A stretch of DNA of 64,000 bases from Pseudescherichia sp031979925. GTDB taxonomy: Bacteria > Pseudomonadota > Gammaproteobacteria > Enterobacterales > Enterobacteriaceae. Below are positions 32,889-41,850 of this stretch, in pieces. Position numbers and translations under genes: made by a program. Numbering within the stretch: the first letter of the stretch is position 1; each line of letters starts with the position of its first letter. The notes below the pieces were generated by a model. That model saw only the letters and a list, made by a program, of their open reading frames with translations. It was not told the origin of the DNA and made no database searches. Location: NCBI RefSeq assembly GCF_031979925.1, contig NZ_DALZFB010000003.1:310001-374000 (forward strand), read 5' to 3'.

Positions 32889-32909
32889 ACTCCCGCCAGG
32901 GGCGGGAGT
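32889..32909 (-). terminator. Terminator of dacA
   Basis: Stem ACTCCCGCC / GGCGGGAGT with a 3-nt loop; on the minus strand it is followed by TGTTCTTTT. It lies after the dacA stop. Confidence 0.75.
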
Positions 32910-32977
32910 GTAAACGATGCATATTAAACGATGCATAGTATATGGGGATGGAAATCACACTTTCAAGTGCGTATTTT

Positions 32978-34189
32978 TTAACCAAACCAGTGGTGGAACA
33001 TCAGCTTGATATAGTCGATGATTTTGCCGAAGAAATTCCCCTCTGGGATCTCCTGCAGGACTACCAGCGGACGCTGCTCAATGGTTTTGCCATCAAGCTG
33101 GAAGTTGATAGTGCCCACCACCTGATTTTTCGCCAGCGGGGCATGCAGCTCGCTGTTGCTCAACACGTAGCTGGCTTTCAGATCCTTCATGCGGCCGCGC
33201 GGAATAGTCAGGTAGACGTCTTTGTCCACGCCCAGCGAGGCGCGATCGCTGTCGCCAAACCAGGCGGGTTCAGAGGCAAACTCTTTACCTGCTTTGATTG
33301 GGTTAACGGTTTCAAAGAAACGGAAGCCCCAGGTCAGCAGCTTTTTACTTTCAGCTTCACGGCCCTTAAAGGTGCGGCCGCCCATCACGGCGGAGATCAG
33401 GCGCATCTGGCCTTCGGTTGCCGAGGCCACCAGGTTGTAGCCCGCCTTGTCCGTGTGGCCGGTTTTGATACCGTCAACGTTCAGGCTGTTATCCCACAGC
33501 AGGCCGTTACGGTTGGTCTGGCGGATACCGTTGAAGGTGAACTCTTTCTCTTTGTAGATGGTGTACTCGTTTGGCACGTCGCGGATCAGCGCCTGGCCGA
33601 TCATCGCCATGTCGCGAGCAGAGCTGAACTGGCCGTCAGCATCGAGACCATGCACCGTCTGGAAGTGGGAGTTCTTCAGTCCCAGCGCGTTGACGTAGCT
33701 GTTCATCAGGCCCACGAAGGCGTCCTGGCTACCGGCGACGTAGTCGGCCATGGCCACGCAGGCATCGTTACCGGACTGCAGGTTGATACCACGGATCAGC
33801 TGGGAGACCGGCACCTGCATGCCTGGTTTCAGGAACATCAGCGAGGAGCCTTTAAAGACCGGGTTGCCCGTAGCCCAGGCATCGTTGCCGATGGTGACCA
33901 GGTCCGTCTCTTTGAATTTGCCCGCTTTCATCGCCTGGCCGATGACGTAGCTGGTCATCATTTTTGTCAGGCTGGCCGGATCGCGGCGCGCGTCGGCGTT
34001 CTGTTCCGCCAGCACTTTGCCAGAGTTGTAGTCGATCAGGATATACGACTCTGCGTCAATTTGCGGAACGCCCGGGATCATGGTTTTGATGTTCAGATCA
34101 TCAGCATGGGCAGCGGAGAGCGTGGCGGCGGCCAGCGCGGTGGTGAGCGCCAGGCGCTTCACGAGACGAACGGAAAAAGTGGTCTTCAT
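32978..34189 (-). CDS. dacA: D-alanyl-D-alanine carboxypeptidase DacA (PBP5)
   Basis: 403 residues, the E. coli length. A signal peptide ends at AHA (about residue 29). Penicillin-binding motifs are SLTK (Ser73, Lys76), SGN (139-141) and KTG (242-244). The C-terminal amphipathic helix (KIIDYIKLMFHHWFG) anchors the protein to the outer face of the inner membrane. It trims the terminal D-Ala from peptidoglycan pentapeptides and keeps rod shape regular. Confidence 0.98.
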   Translation of the reverse strand: MKTTFSVRLVKRLALTTALAAATLSAAHADDLNIKTMIPGVPQIDAESYILIDYNSGKVLAEQNADARRDPASLTKMMTSYVIGQAMKAGKFKETDLVTIGNDAWATGNPVFKGSSLMFLKPGMQVPVSQLIRGINLQSGNDACVAMADYVAGSQDAFVGLMNSYVNALGLKNSHFQTVHGLDADGQFSSARDMAMIGQALIRDVPNEYTIYKEKEFTFNGIRQTNRNGLLWDNSLNVDGIKTGHTDKAGYNLVASATEGQMRLISAVMGGRTFKGREAESKKLLTWGFRFFETVNPIKAGKEFASEPAWFGDSDRASLGVDKDVYLTIPRGRMKDLKASYVLSNSELHAPLAKNQVVGTINFQLDGKTIEQRPLVVLQEIPEGNFFGKIIDYIKLMFHHWFG

Positions 34190-34331
34190 GGTCAGAACAA
34201 CGACATCCGTGATGAAATTAAAAAAAGTGCCTTACTATAGCAAAAGCTATACAGGCAGGCATCTGACTTTCGGCATGACTTTGTGACTGAAATTGACACA
34301 AACTGACAAAGCCAGACGCCCTCTGAAGCGC

Positions 34332-35495
34332 TTACTGCGCGCTGGTAATAAACGATTGCAGCTGCGCTTCGCTCTGCAGACGCTGCTGGAGCGCGCTGGC
34401 GTCGGCTTTGCTGCTGAACGGGCCGAGCTGAATACGCCAGACGGCACCGTTTTGCGTCACGCGTCCCGGCACGTCAAACTGCTGGACCAGACGCTGCTGA
34501 TATTGCTCGGCACGTGCCTTATCGCTCACTGCGCCAACCTGCACAACGTAGCCACCGGCGGTGGCCGCTGCGGTAGGGGCAGGGGCAGGGGCAGCGACAG
34601 GGGCGCTGCCTTGCACGGAGCCAGGGGCAGTAACCGGTGCCGCAGCTGCGGGTGCTGCTACCACAGGTACAGCGGCGGGCGTCGCGACCGCAGCTGGCTG
34701 GGGCTGCGCTGGCGGCTCGTTGCCCTCCAGCACGCCGGAAGCCAGCGTAGTCGGTGCGCCGAGGAAGCCGCTGCCGCCAACTGGTGCACCGGTCGCGCCG
34801 TCGCTTTGCAGCGTATCGTTACTGATAGGGCGAACATCTCCCGCTGGCTGGGCAGGCTGTGGCGCAGAAGAGGCGCTGCCCATGCCGCCGCTCAGATCCG
34901 GGCGATCGGGCAGGGCGTAGGTCTGCTGGGCGATAGTGGTACAGACCGTACCGGGGCCAGAGAACGAACCATCCTGCGAGACGATAATCGGATCGATACG
35001 TACTTTGGTATTGTTAGAGTTATTCAGCCTGTCGGCGGCGGCACGAGAGAGGGAGATCGCCCGATCGTTACCGTAGGGGCCGCGATCGTTGATACGCACC
35101 ACCACCATCCGGCCGTTAGACAAGTTGGTAATACGTGCATAGCTGGGGATCGGCAGGGTCGGATGTGCTGCGGTCAGCTGCATCGGGTCGAAAGCTTCGC
35201 CAGAGGCAGTCAGGTTGCTGCCCGGCTCCGCATCATAGATGGCAGCAAGACCGGCCTGGGTAAAGCGCGAGGTGTCCTGCACAATCTTGTAGGACTTGCC
35301 ATCGCGCTCGTAGTCCTGGTTAACCGACGGGTTCAGCGGCTCGTAGCGAGGTTCAGCCCCGCCGATCTCTACCGTCGGGCCGTTACAGACCGCAGGCTGC
35401 GGCGCAGCGGCAGTAGGCTGCTGGCTCTCCTCGGTACTTGAACACGCTGTCAATAATCCTGCTGCTACGCAAACTGCAAGGCAAAGCTTCCGCAT
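34332..35495 (-). CDS. rlpA: Septal-ring lipoprotein RlpA (DPBB + SPOR)
   Basis: 387 residues, about 25 longer than E. coli RlpA. A lipobox (LLTACSS, Cys at about 18) marks an outer-membrane lipoprotein. A double-psi beta-barrel follows at about 80-190 (GLAAIYDAEPGSNLTASGEAFDP, VRINDRGPYGNDR). The long Pro/Ala/Val linker (about 210-310) accounts for the extra length. The C-terminal SPOR domain (YVVQVGAVSDKARAEQYQQ) binds denuded septal glycan. Downstream of mrdB in the rod-shape cluster, 10 bp apart. Confidence 0.96.
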   Translation of the reverse strand: MRKLCLAVCVAAGLLTACSSTEESQQPTAAAPQPAVCNGPTVEIGGAEPRYEPLNPSVNQDYERDGKSYKIVQDTSRFTQAGLAAIYDAEPGSNLTASGEAFDPMQLTAAHPTLPIPSYARITNLSNGRMVVVRINDRGPYGNDRAISLSRAAADRLNNSNNTKVRIDPIIVSQDGSFSGPGTVCTTIAQQTYALPDRPDLSGGMGSASSAPQPAQPAGDVRPISNDTLQSDGATGAPVGGSGFLGAPTTLASGVLEGNEPPAQPQPAAVATPAAVPVVAAPAAAAPVTAPGSVQGSAPVAAPAPAPTAAATAGGYVVQVGAVSDKARAEQYQQRLVQQFDVPGRVTQNGAVWRIQLGPFSSKADASALQQRLQSEAQLQSFITSAQ

Positions 35496-35505
35496 TGCGA
35501 ACCTC

Positions 35506-36618
35506 TTATACGCTTTTCGACAACATTTTTCTGTGGGTATGGATCGACATTACGATACCAAACCCGGCCATGAGTACAATCAGGGCTGAGCCACCGTAGC
35601 TTACCAACGGTAAGGGCACGCCCACCACCGGTAAGATACCGCTCACCATACCGATATTTACAAACACATAAACGAATAAAATCAGCATTAAGCCACCGGC
35701 CATTACGCGGCCAAAAGTGGTCTGCGCATGGGCGGCGATCCACAGGCCGCGCATAATCAGCAGCAGGTAGAGTGCCAGCAGGATCAGGATCCCTACAAGA
35801 CCCAGCTCTTCGCCGAGTACGGCAAAGATAAAGTCGGTGTGGCGCTCGGGCAGAAACTCGAGCTGCGACTGGGTACCATGCAGCCAGCCCTTGCCGCGCA
35901 GGCCGCCAGAGCCAATAGCAATTTTAGACTGAATAATATGATAGCCTGCTCCCAGCGGATCGGTTTCTGGATCGAGCAGCATCATGACGCGCTGACGCTG
36001 ATAGTCATGCATCAGGAAGAACCAGAGGATCGGGATAAACGCCGCCAGCAGCAGAGCGGCAATACCGATCAGCCGCCAGCTGAGGCCCGACAGGAAGAGC
36101 ACAAACAGGCCGGAAAGGGCGATAAGAATCGAGGTGCCAAGGTCCGGCTGGGCGGCCACCAGCAACGTAGGCATGAAGATCAGCACTAACGCAATACCGG
36201 TATTTTTCAGCGACGGCGGGCAGACGTCGCGGTTGATAAAGCGCGCCACCATCAGCGGTACGGCGATTTTAGCGATCTCCGAGGGCTGGAAACGCACGAT
36301 GCCTAAATCGAGCCAGCGCTGTGCCCCTTTGGAGATCGCGCCAAAGGCGTCAACCGCTACCAGCAGGATCACGCAGAAGATGTAGAGATAGGGTGCCCAC
36401 CCTTCATAAACACGGGGGGGGATCTGCGCCATCACTACCATCACCACCAGGCCCATAGCAATCTGGCCGATTTTGCGCTCGGTCATGCCGACATCCTGAC
36501 CGCTGGCGCTCCAGATGACGATGGCGCTATAGAAAAGCAGCGCCAGGATGATCAGCAGCAGCGCCGGATCGATATGGATTTTATCCCAGAACGATCTTTT
36601 GTTCGGATTATCCGTCAT
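35506..36618 (-). CDS. mrdB: Peptidoglycan glycosyltransferase RodA (MrdB)
   Basis: 370 residues, the E. coli length. A SEDS-family integral-membrane glycan polymerase of the elongasome, paired with PBP2. About ten helices; SEDS motifs such as RWLDLGIVRFQPSEIAKIA, AAQPDLGTS and the C-terminal GVPLPLVSYGGSAL are clear. It is 2 bp after mrdA, so the pair is co-translated. Confidence 0.98.
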   Translation of the reverse strand: MTDNPNKRSFWDKIHIDPALLLIILALLFYSAIVIWSASGQDVGMTERKIGQIAMGLVVMVVMAQIPPRVYEGWAPYLYIFCVILLVAVDAFGAISKGAQRWLDLGIVRFQPSEIAKIAVPLMVARFINRDVCPPSLKNTGIALVLIFMPTLLVAAQPDLGTSILIALSGLFVLFLSGLSWRLIGIAALLLAAFIPILWFFLMHDYQRQRVMMLLDPETDPLGAGYHIIQSKIAIGSGGLRGKGWLHGTQSQLEFLPERHTDFIFAVLGEELGLVGILILLALYLLLIMRGLWIAAHAQTTFGRVMAGGLMLILFVYVFVNIGMVSGILPVVGVPLPLVSYGGSALIVLMAGFGIVMSIHTHRKMLSKSV

Positions 36619-36620
36619 GG

Positions 36621-38522
36621 TTATTGGTCCTCAGCCGCCGCTGACGACGGATTCTCCGCCGGCAGGTCGGTGTTGTTATCGCCCAGCATAATGTGGTCGA
36701 GGATCTGGCGCATGATGGTCCCGACCGCCGGGCCGGCACCGCCGTTTTCCAGAATGATCGCCACCGCTACCTGGGGTTTGTCATAGGGGGCAAACGCCGT
36801 CATCAGCTTGTGGTCACGCAGGCGTTCCGCAATTTTATGCGCGTTATAGGTTTCGTTGGCCTTCAGGCCAAACACCTGTGCCGTACCGGATTTGGCCGCC
36901 ACCTTGTAGGGGGCATTGGCGAAGTATTTGTGCCCGGTTCCGTTGGCGCGGTTAGCCACACCGTACATGCCGTCTTTGGCTATCTCCCAGTAGCCGGAGT
37001 GGATGTCGCCCACCGGGGGCTGCTCAGGTTGTTTCCACGGTACCTGCTGCCCGTTCTCGGTCGTGCTCATCAGCAGGTGCGGCACTTTGACGATGCCATC
37101 GTTAATCAGGATCATCATTGCCTTGCTCATCTGGATCGGCGTCGCCGTCCAGTAGCCCTGGCCGATGCCTACCGGGATGGTATCGCCCTGGTACCATGGC
37201 TTCTTAAAGCGTTTCAGCTTCCACTCGCGGGTCGGCATGTTCCCGGAGCGCTCCTCCGAAAGGTCGATCCCGGTATAGTGGCCGTAGCCAAACTTGCCCA
37301 TCCACTCGCTAAGCCGATCGATACCCATGTCGTAAGCGACCTGATAGAAGAAGGTATCGGCGGACTCTTCCAGCGATTTAGTAACGTTCAGATGGCCGTG
37401 GCCCCACTTTTTCCAGTCGCGATAGCGTTTCTCGGAGCCGGGGAGCTGCCACCAGCCGGGGTCGAACAGGCTGGTATTGCGGGTGATCACCCCTGCGCTC
37501 AGAGCCGATACCGCAACGTAAGGCTTAACGGTGGACGCCGGGGGATAGACGCCCTGAGTCGCACGGTTGATCAGCGGCGTGTTGGGATCGTGCAGCAGGC
37601 CGTTGTAATCCTTGCTGGAGATACCATCCACAAACAGGTTCGGGTTATAGCTTGGCATCGAGACCAGCGACAAGATGCCGCCAGTACGCGGATCGGTCAC
37701 CACCACCGCCGCACGGCTCCCCTCCAGCAGGGTTTCGATATAGGTCTGCAGCTTAAGATCCAGCGTCAGGTAGATGTCATGCCCGGCCTGGGGCGGTACC
37801 TCTTTCAGCTGGCGGATCACGCGGCCACGGTTATTCACCTCAACCTCTTCATAGCCGGTCTGGCCGTGAAGCACGTTCTCGTAATAGCGCTCAATTCCCA
37901 GCTTGCCTATATCGTGCGTCGCAGCATAGTTGGCGAGGATGCCCTCTTTGTCGAGCCGATCGACGTCTTTATCGTTGATCTTTGAGACATAGCCGATGAC
38001 GTGGGTCAGGGCAGAGCCATAGGGGTAGAAGCGGCGCTTATAGCCCTTAACTTCCACGCCTGGAAAGCGGTACTGGTTTACCGCAAAGCGCGCCACCTGG
38101 ACTTCCGTCAGGTTGGACTTCACGGGAATAGAGGTGAAGCGATGCGAGCGGGCGCGCTCTTTTTTGAAGTTGGCGATGTCATCATCATTGAGATCGACCA
38201 CGTCCCGCAGCGCGTCCAGGGTCTGCTGCACGTTGTCTACTTTCTCAGGCATCATCTCAACCTGGTAGATGGTCCGGTTGAGCGCCAGCGGGATACCGTT
38301 GCGGTCATAGATAATGCCGCGGCTGGGGGCGATCGGCACCAGCTTGATGCGGTTTTCGTTGGAGCGCGTCTGGTAGTCGGTGTGACGGACGATCTGCAGA
38401 TTATAGAGGTTGGCGACGAGCACGCCGCTGAGCAGCAGGATCCCTGTGAAGGCGACAATCGCCCGGCGCACAAACAGCGCGGACTCAGCCGTATAGTCGC
38501 GAAAAGAGTTCTGTAATTTCAT
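36621..38522 (-). CDS. mrdA: Peptidoglycan DD-transpeptidase MrdA (PBP2)
   Basis: 633 residues, the E. coli length. It has a single N-terminal membrane helix (about 22-42) and a pedestal dimerisation domain with SRGIIYDRNG (67-76). The transpeptidase domain has STVK with Ser330 and Lys333, and the KSGTAQVFG box. The target of mecillinam. It forms the elongation complex with RodA encoded directly downstream. Confidence 0.98.
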   Translation of the reverse strand: MKLQNSFRDYTAESALFVRRAIVAFTGILLLSGVLVANLYNLQIVRHTDYQTRSNENRIKLVPIAPSRGIIYDRNGIPLALNRTIYQVEMMPEKVDNVQQTLDALRDVVDLNDDDIANFKKERARSHRFTSIPVKSNLTEVQVARFAVNQYRFPGVEVKGYKRRFYPYGSALTHVIGYVSKINDKDVDRLDKEGILANYAATHDIGKLGIERYYENVLHGQTGYEEVEVNNRGRVIRQLKEVPPQAGHDIYLTLDLKLQTYIETLLEGSRAAVVVTDPRTGGILSLVSMPSYNPNLFVDGISSKDYNGLLHDPNTPLINRATQGVYPPASTVKPYVAVSALSAGVITRNTSLFDPGWWQLPGSEKRYRDWKKWGHGHLNVTKSLEESADTFFYQVAYDMGIDRLSEWMGKFGYGHYTGIDLSEERSGNMPTREWKLKRFKKPWYQGDTIPVGIGQGYWTATPIQMSKAMMILINDGIVKVPHLLMSTTENGQQVPWKQPEQPPVGDIHSGYWEIAKDGMYGVANRANGTGHKYFANAPYKVAAKSGTAQVFGLKANETYNAHKIAERLRDHKLMTAFAPYDKPQVAVAIILENGGAGPAVGTIMRQILDHIMLGDNNTDLPAENPSSAAAEDQ

Positions 38523-38551
38523 CCGCTGCTTAATCTACCTAAGGCTCTTCG

Positions 38552-39019
38552 TTACTCACGGTGATAGGGATGGTTGGTCGTAATGCTCCATGCGCGATAG
38601 AGGCTTTCAGCCACCAGAACCCGGACCAGCGGGTGGGGGAGCGTTAACGCAGAGAGTGACCAACTTTGTTCTGCTGCCGCTTTGCAGGCGGGGGATAACC
38701 CTTCCGGACCGCCGATCAGCAGGCTGACGTCGCGTCCGTCCTGCTTCCAGCGCTCCAGCTCGATGGCCAGCTGCGGTGTATCCCAGGGTTTGCCTGGAAT
38801 ATCGAGGGTGACGATGCGGTTTTTTCCAGCCGCAGCGAGCATTAGCTCACCCTCTTTATCAAGGATACGTTTGATGTCGGCATTTTTGCCGCGCTTGCCG
38901 GCAGGGATCTCTACCAGCTCAAACGGCATATCTTTCGGAAATCGACGCAGATATTCAGTAAAGCCGGTTTGTACCCAGTCGGGCATTTTCGTGCCGACGG
39001 CGACCAGTTGCAGCTTCAC
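38552..39019 (-). CDS. rlmH: 23S rRNA pseudouridine-1915 N3-methyltransferase RlmH
   Basis: 155 residues, E. coli length. A SPOUT-class methyltransferase with the knot region IGGPEGLSPACK and the C-terminal LPHPLVRVLVAESLYRAWSI that binds SAM and the ribosome. It methylates pseudouridine 1915 of helix 69. It starts 3 bp after rsfS, so the two ribosome-maturation genes are coupled. Confidence 0.98.
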   Translation of the reverse strand: MKLQLVAVGTKMPDWVQTGFTEYLRRFPKDMPFELVEIPAGKRGKNADIKRILDKEGELMLAAAGKNRIVTLDIPGKPWDTPQLAIELERWKQDGRDVSLLIGGPEGLSPACKAAAEQSWSLSALTLPHPLVRVLVAESLYRAWSITTNHPYHRE

Positions 39020-39022
39020 CCA

Positions 39023-39340
39023 TTAGCCCCAGAGTTTTTCCAGCTCGTAGAGACGGCGGCTCTCTTCCTGCATAACGTGGACAATGACATCGCCCAGATC
39101 GACTACGACCCAGTCGGCAACGTTTTCGCCCTCAACGCCGAACGGGATTAGACCCGCCGCGCGGGACTCTTGCACCACATGGTTGGCGATAGAGACAACG
39201 TGACGCGTGGAAGTACCGGTGCAGATGATCATGCAGTCGGTGATGCTTGATTTACCCTTAACATCTAAGGTGACGATGTCCTGACCTTTCAGGTCGTCAA
39301 TTTTGTCGATAACAAAATCCTGGAGTGCTTTACCCTGCAA
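39023..39340 (-). CDS. rsfS: Ribosomal silencing factor RsfS
   Basis: 105 residues, E. coli length. It binds ribosomal protein uL14 and blocks subunit joining during starvation. The conserved stretch DCMIICTGTSTRHV and GEGENVADWVVVDLGDVIVHVM-like C-terminal half are visible. It heads a minus-strand cluster rsfS-rlmH-mrdA-mrdB-rlpA. Upstream is a promoter-like -10 and a structured region in place of E. coli cobC. Confidence 0.97.
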   Translation of the reverse strand: MQGKALQDFVIDKIDDLKGQDIVTLDVKGKSSITDCMIICTGTSTRHVVSIANHVVQESRAAGLIPFGVEGENVADWVVVDLGDVIVHVMQEESRRLYELEKLWG

Positions 39341-39390
39341 GTGTTCCCCCTGGGTGGATGCAAATAACGATAATCAATAGATAGTCAGCC

Positions 39391-39396
39391 AGTATA
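39391..39396 (-). promoter_or_regulatory. Possible -10 element of a proximal rsfS promoter
   Basis: Minus-strand TATACT, about 51 bp before the rsfS start. The nearest -35-like hexamer (TTGTCT) is 20 bp upstream of it, which is long, so this is tentative. Confidence 0.35.
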
Positions 39397-39445
39397 CCTG
39401 AAACCCGGCCTTTTCGAGACAAGAGTTGCCCATATGTGTCTGAAA

Positions 39446-39524
39446 GTGGGCTATCATCCCACCCTCCGCACAAGATTGCATCGCCATTTTTGTAAAACAA
39501 TTTCTATGGAACTGCTGCGGAGGG
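39446..39524 (-). other. Structured stem-loop element upstream of rsfS
   Basis: On the minus strand a 9-bp stem CCCTCCGCA / TGCGGAGGG closes a 45-nt loop that itself contains CCAT / ATGG and TTGT / ACAA pairings. It is followed by a second hairpin GTGGG / CCCAC (39446-39462) and TTT. It lies about 10 nt after the predicted start of the promoter at 39541-39568. It may be a 5' leader element of rsfS or a small RNA. No ORF explains it. Confidence 0.45.
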
Positions 39525-39540
39525 AAAAGTCTGGCAGCGG

Positions 39541-39568
39541 AGGATAGCAGTCTTGACGATCGTGTCAA
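39541..39568 (-). promoter_or_regulatory. Sigma-70 promoter in the nadD-rsfS gap
   Basis: Minus-strand -35 TTGACA (6 of 6, 39563-39568) and -10 TATCCT (4 of 6, 39541-39546) with 16 bp spacing. The expected start is near 39534, nearly 195 nt before rsfS. Confidence 0.55.
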
Positions 39569-39592
39569 TCTCCTAATGTATTAATCGCAGGC

Positions 39593-40234
39593 TTAGCGGT
39601 ACAGCCCCTGCTGCATAATGTAGTCGAGCACGGCAGGGGGGAGCAGATCGTCACAGGTGTGATTCTCCCGCAGTCGCTGACGAATTTGCGTGGCGGAGAT
39701 ATCAAACCACGGGGTCTGGGCGAGAAAAATCTTTCCGGCGGGCAGGGTATGCAGCGCCTGGATATCGGTAGTGAGATGCTGCTCCAGCCAGCGCTGATGC
39801 GTCGCATCGCGCATCTCCAGCGCATAGCCGGGGCGGCGGCAGACAATCAGATGGCAGGCGCTGAGGATGCTGTCGTAGCGGTACCAGGTCGGGAAGTTGA
39901 GCAGCGAGTCCTGGCCGATAATAAAGGCCAGCGGACGGGCAGGACCGCTCTCCTGACGCCATGCCTCCAGCGTTTCGGCCGAGTACGACGGCGTGTCGCG
40001 CTGTAACTCCCGCTCGTCGAGAGTAAACAGCGGGCGGTCGGCAATAGCCAGCGCCAGCATGGTTTTACGCTGCTGGCTGGAGGCCTCCGGCTGCGGACGA
40101 TGCGGCGGCACGTTGTTTGGCATGATAATAACCCGGGCAAGGTTAATCGCCTCTGCCAGCGCCTCTACCGGTAAAAGGTGGCCGTAGTGAACGGGATCGA
40201 AGGTCCCGCCAAACAGGGCTTGCAGCTGATCCAT
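39593..40234 (-). CDS. nadD: Nicotinate-nucleotide adenylyltransferase NadD
   Basis: 213 residues, E. coli length. It forms nicotinate adenine dinucleotide in NAD synthesis. The nucleotidyltransferase motif GGTFDPVHYGHL (about 9-20) and the C-terminal ISATQIRQRL are clear. It starts 1 bp after the holA stop. In E. coli cobC follows nadD; here a 252-bp non-coding gap follows instead. Confidence 0.97.
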   Translation of the reverse strand: MDQLQALFGGTFDPVHYGHLLPVEALAEAINLARVIIMPNNVPPHRPQPEASSQQRKTMLALAIADRPLFTLDERELQRDTPSYSAETLEAWRQESGPARPLAFIIGQDSLLNFPTWYRYDSILSACHLIVCRRPGYALEMRDATHQRWLEQHLTTDIQALHTLPAGKIFLAQTPWFDISATQIRQRLRENHTCDDLLPPAVLDYIMQQGLYR

Positions 40235-40235
40235 C

Positions 40236-41267
40236 TCACCCCTCTATAAATACGTCTGCCAGCGTCTTATGACAGAGTAGCAGAGAGATCCCTTCCAGTT
40301 CGGCCCAGACCGACTGGCCGTAGTCCTGCTTAACCGTGAGTTCGGTACGACTCAGGAGGTGCACCGCCTGACGAAGTTGGTTATGGCTCAGGCGGTTTAG
40401 CGCCTCGGTGGTAACGGCGCGGCGGTTTTGCCATACCCGGTGCTTATCAAAAAGAGCGCGCAGCGGAGAATGCGCCATCTGGCGCTTTACGTTTAACAGC
40501 AGCAGTAGCTCACGTTGCAACGTACGCAGCAGGATCACCGGCTCGCTGGCCTCAAGCTTCAGCTGCTGCAAAATATGCAGGGCGCGTTTGCTCTTGCCCG
40601 CCAGCAGGGCATCTACCCAGTGGAAAGGGGTAAAGTGGGCGGCATCGTTCACCGCCTGCTCAACGCGTGGCAGAGTCAGTTTGCCGTCGGGCCAGAGGAG
40701 AGAGAGTCGATCCAGCGCCTGGGCCAGCGCCAGCAGGTTACCCTCATAGCAGTAGCAGAGCAGCTGGTTAGCCGCGTCATCAAGCTGCAAATTATGCTGT
40801 TTTGCGCGATTTGCGACCCAGCGTGGAAGCTGCGCCTGTTCCGGCGTCTGGCAGGTGACCAGTACGGATCGGTTCGCCAGTGCGGTAAACCAGGCGGAGT
40901 TCTCCTGCGCTTTGGTGAGCTTATTGCCCCGCACGATCAGCAGGAGATCGTCATGCAGGAGTCCGGTCAGGGTCACGAGCTGTTCATTGATAGTTGCATT
41001 CGGCCCGTTGTCCGGCAGCTGAAGCAGCAGCGTCTGGCGGCTGGCAAACAGGCTCATGGCCTGGCAGAGGGAGAAGAGCGCGGTCCAGTCGGTGCTGGCA
41101 TCGAGAGCAACGGTGTGGTGTTCATCAAAGCCCTGGGCTGCGGCCGCCTGGCGCACCGCATCCTGGCTCTCCTGAAGCAGCAACGGATCGTTGCCTAGCA
41201 GCAGATACGCCGCGCGCAGCCCTTCATTGAGCTGCGCGCGGAGCTGTTCAGGGTACAGCTTTAACAT
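40236..41267 (-). CDS. holA: DNA polymerase III subunit delta
   Basis: 343 residues, E. coli length. The clamp-loader wrench that opens the beta clamp. The clamp-binding stretch near residues 67-75 (QAMSLFASRQ) and the AAA+-like fold are recognisable. Its ATG overlaps the lptE stop by 1 nt, so lptE-holA-nadD form a tight operon downstream of leuS. Confidence 0.96.
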   Translation of the reverse strand: MLKLYPEQLRAQLNEGLRAAYLLLGNDPLLLQESQDAVRQAAAAQGFDEHHTVALDASTDWTALFSLCQAMSLFASRQTLLLQLPDNGPNATINEQLVTLTGLLHDDLLLIVRGNKLTKAQENSAWFTALANRSVLVTCQTPEQAQLPRWVANRAKQHNLQLDDAANQLLCYCYEGNLLALAQALDRLSLLWPDGKLTLPRVEQAVNDAAHFTPFHWVDALLAGKSKRALHILQQLKLEASEPVILLRTLQRELLLLLNVKRQMAHSPLRALFDKHRVWQNRRAVTTEALNRLSHNQLRQAVHLLSRTELTVKQDYGQSVWAELEGISLLLCHKTLADVFIEG

Positions 41268-41836
41268 CAGTTACCCAGCGTCGTGGAGACGCGAGAGGAG
41301 GTTGCTTCCGCTTTGGCTTCCGCAATCTTCTCCTGCTTCTCTGCCGTTTGCACGCTTGGCAGCTGACGGATCAGCTGTTGGGCAGCTTTATCGTACATCT
41401 CCGCAACGATCATCTCCTGCTCGGCATCTTTCGCCAGCGCGGTCTGCGGGTTATCGAAGAATGAACGATAAACTTTGGTATGCAGCGGATAGATCCCCTG
41501 ACCCGGGATCAGCACCGTCGCCTGGACACTCATTACCATCTGGTACTCAGCCGTACGGCCGTCGCGGAAGATGGAGGCGGTGTCCTGGCTAACGGTTGAT
41601 GTACCCAGACGCAGGGAGGGCACATCCTGACGTATGGAGCTTTTCTCTACCAGCGTCACGCCGTTCAGACGCAGCTGCGCTCGTACCGCGCGGCTTAGCG
41701 GACCGTTTGGATCTGCCGAGTCGAAAATCATGGTTTTCATCTCGTCAGGGATAGCTGAGCTATTGCGCAGGTGCCAGCCACATCCGGCGGTGACCAGCAC
41801 CGCCAATGACAACAGTAATGTTGTTAGTAATCGCAC
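41267..41836 (-). CDS. lptE: LPS-assembly lipoprotein LptE
   Basis: 189 residues; E. coli 193. A lipoprotein signal with lipobox VTAGC (Cys19). It plugs the LptD barrel in the outer membrane and helps insert lipopolysaccharide. The central part (PNGPLSRAVRAQLRLNGV) follows E. coli closely; the C-terminal tail is shorter and richer in Ala/Lys/Glu. 14 bp after leuS. Confidence 0.96.
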   Translation of the reverse strand: MRLLTTLLLSLAVLVTAGCGWHLRNSSAIPDEMKTMIFDSADPNGPLSRAVRAQLRLNGVTLVEKSSIRQDVPSLRLGTSTVSQDTASIFRDGRTAEYQMVMSVQATVLIPGQGIYPLHTKVYRSFFDNPQTALAKDAEQEMIVAEMYDKAAQQLIRQLPSVQTAEKQEKIAEAKAEATSSRVSTTLGN

Positions 41837-41850
41837 GCTTCCTCCTGCGC

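Noticed and set aside
32942..34240. A 432-codon plus-strand frame
   Set aside because: Antisense shadow of dacA, which has all penicillin-binding motifs.
36693..37985. A 430-codon plus-strand frame
   Set aside because: Antisense shadow of mrdA (PBP2).
39374..39568. A 64-codon minus-strand frame in the nadD-rsfS gap
   Set aside because: It starts inside the -35 hexamer of a good promoter, has no ribosome site, and covers the stem-loops; a structured RNA explains the region better.
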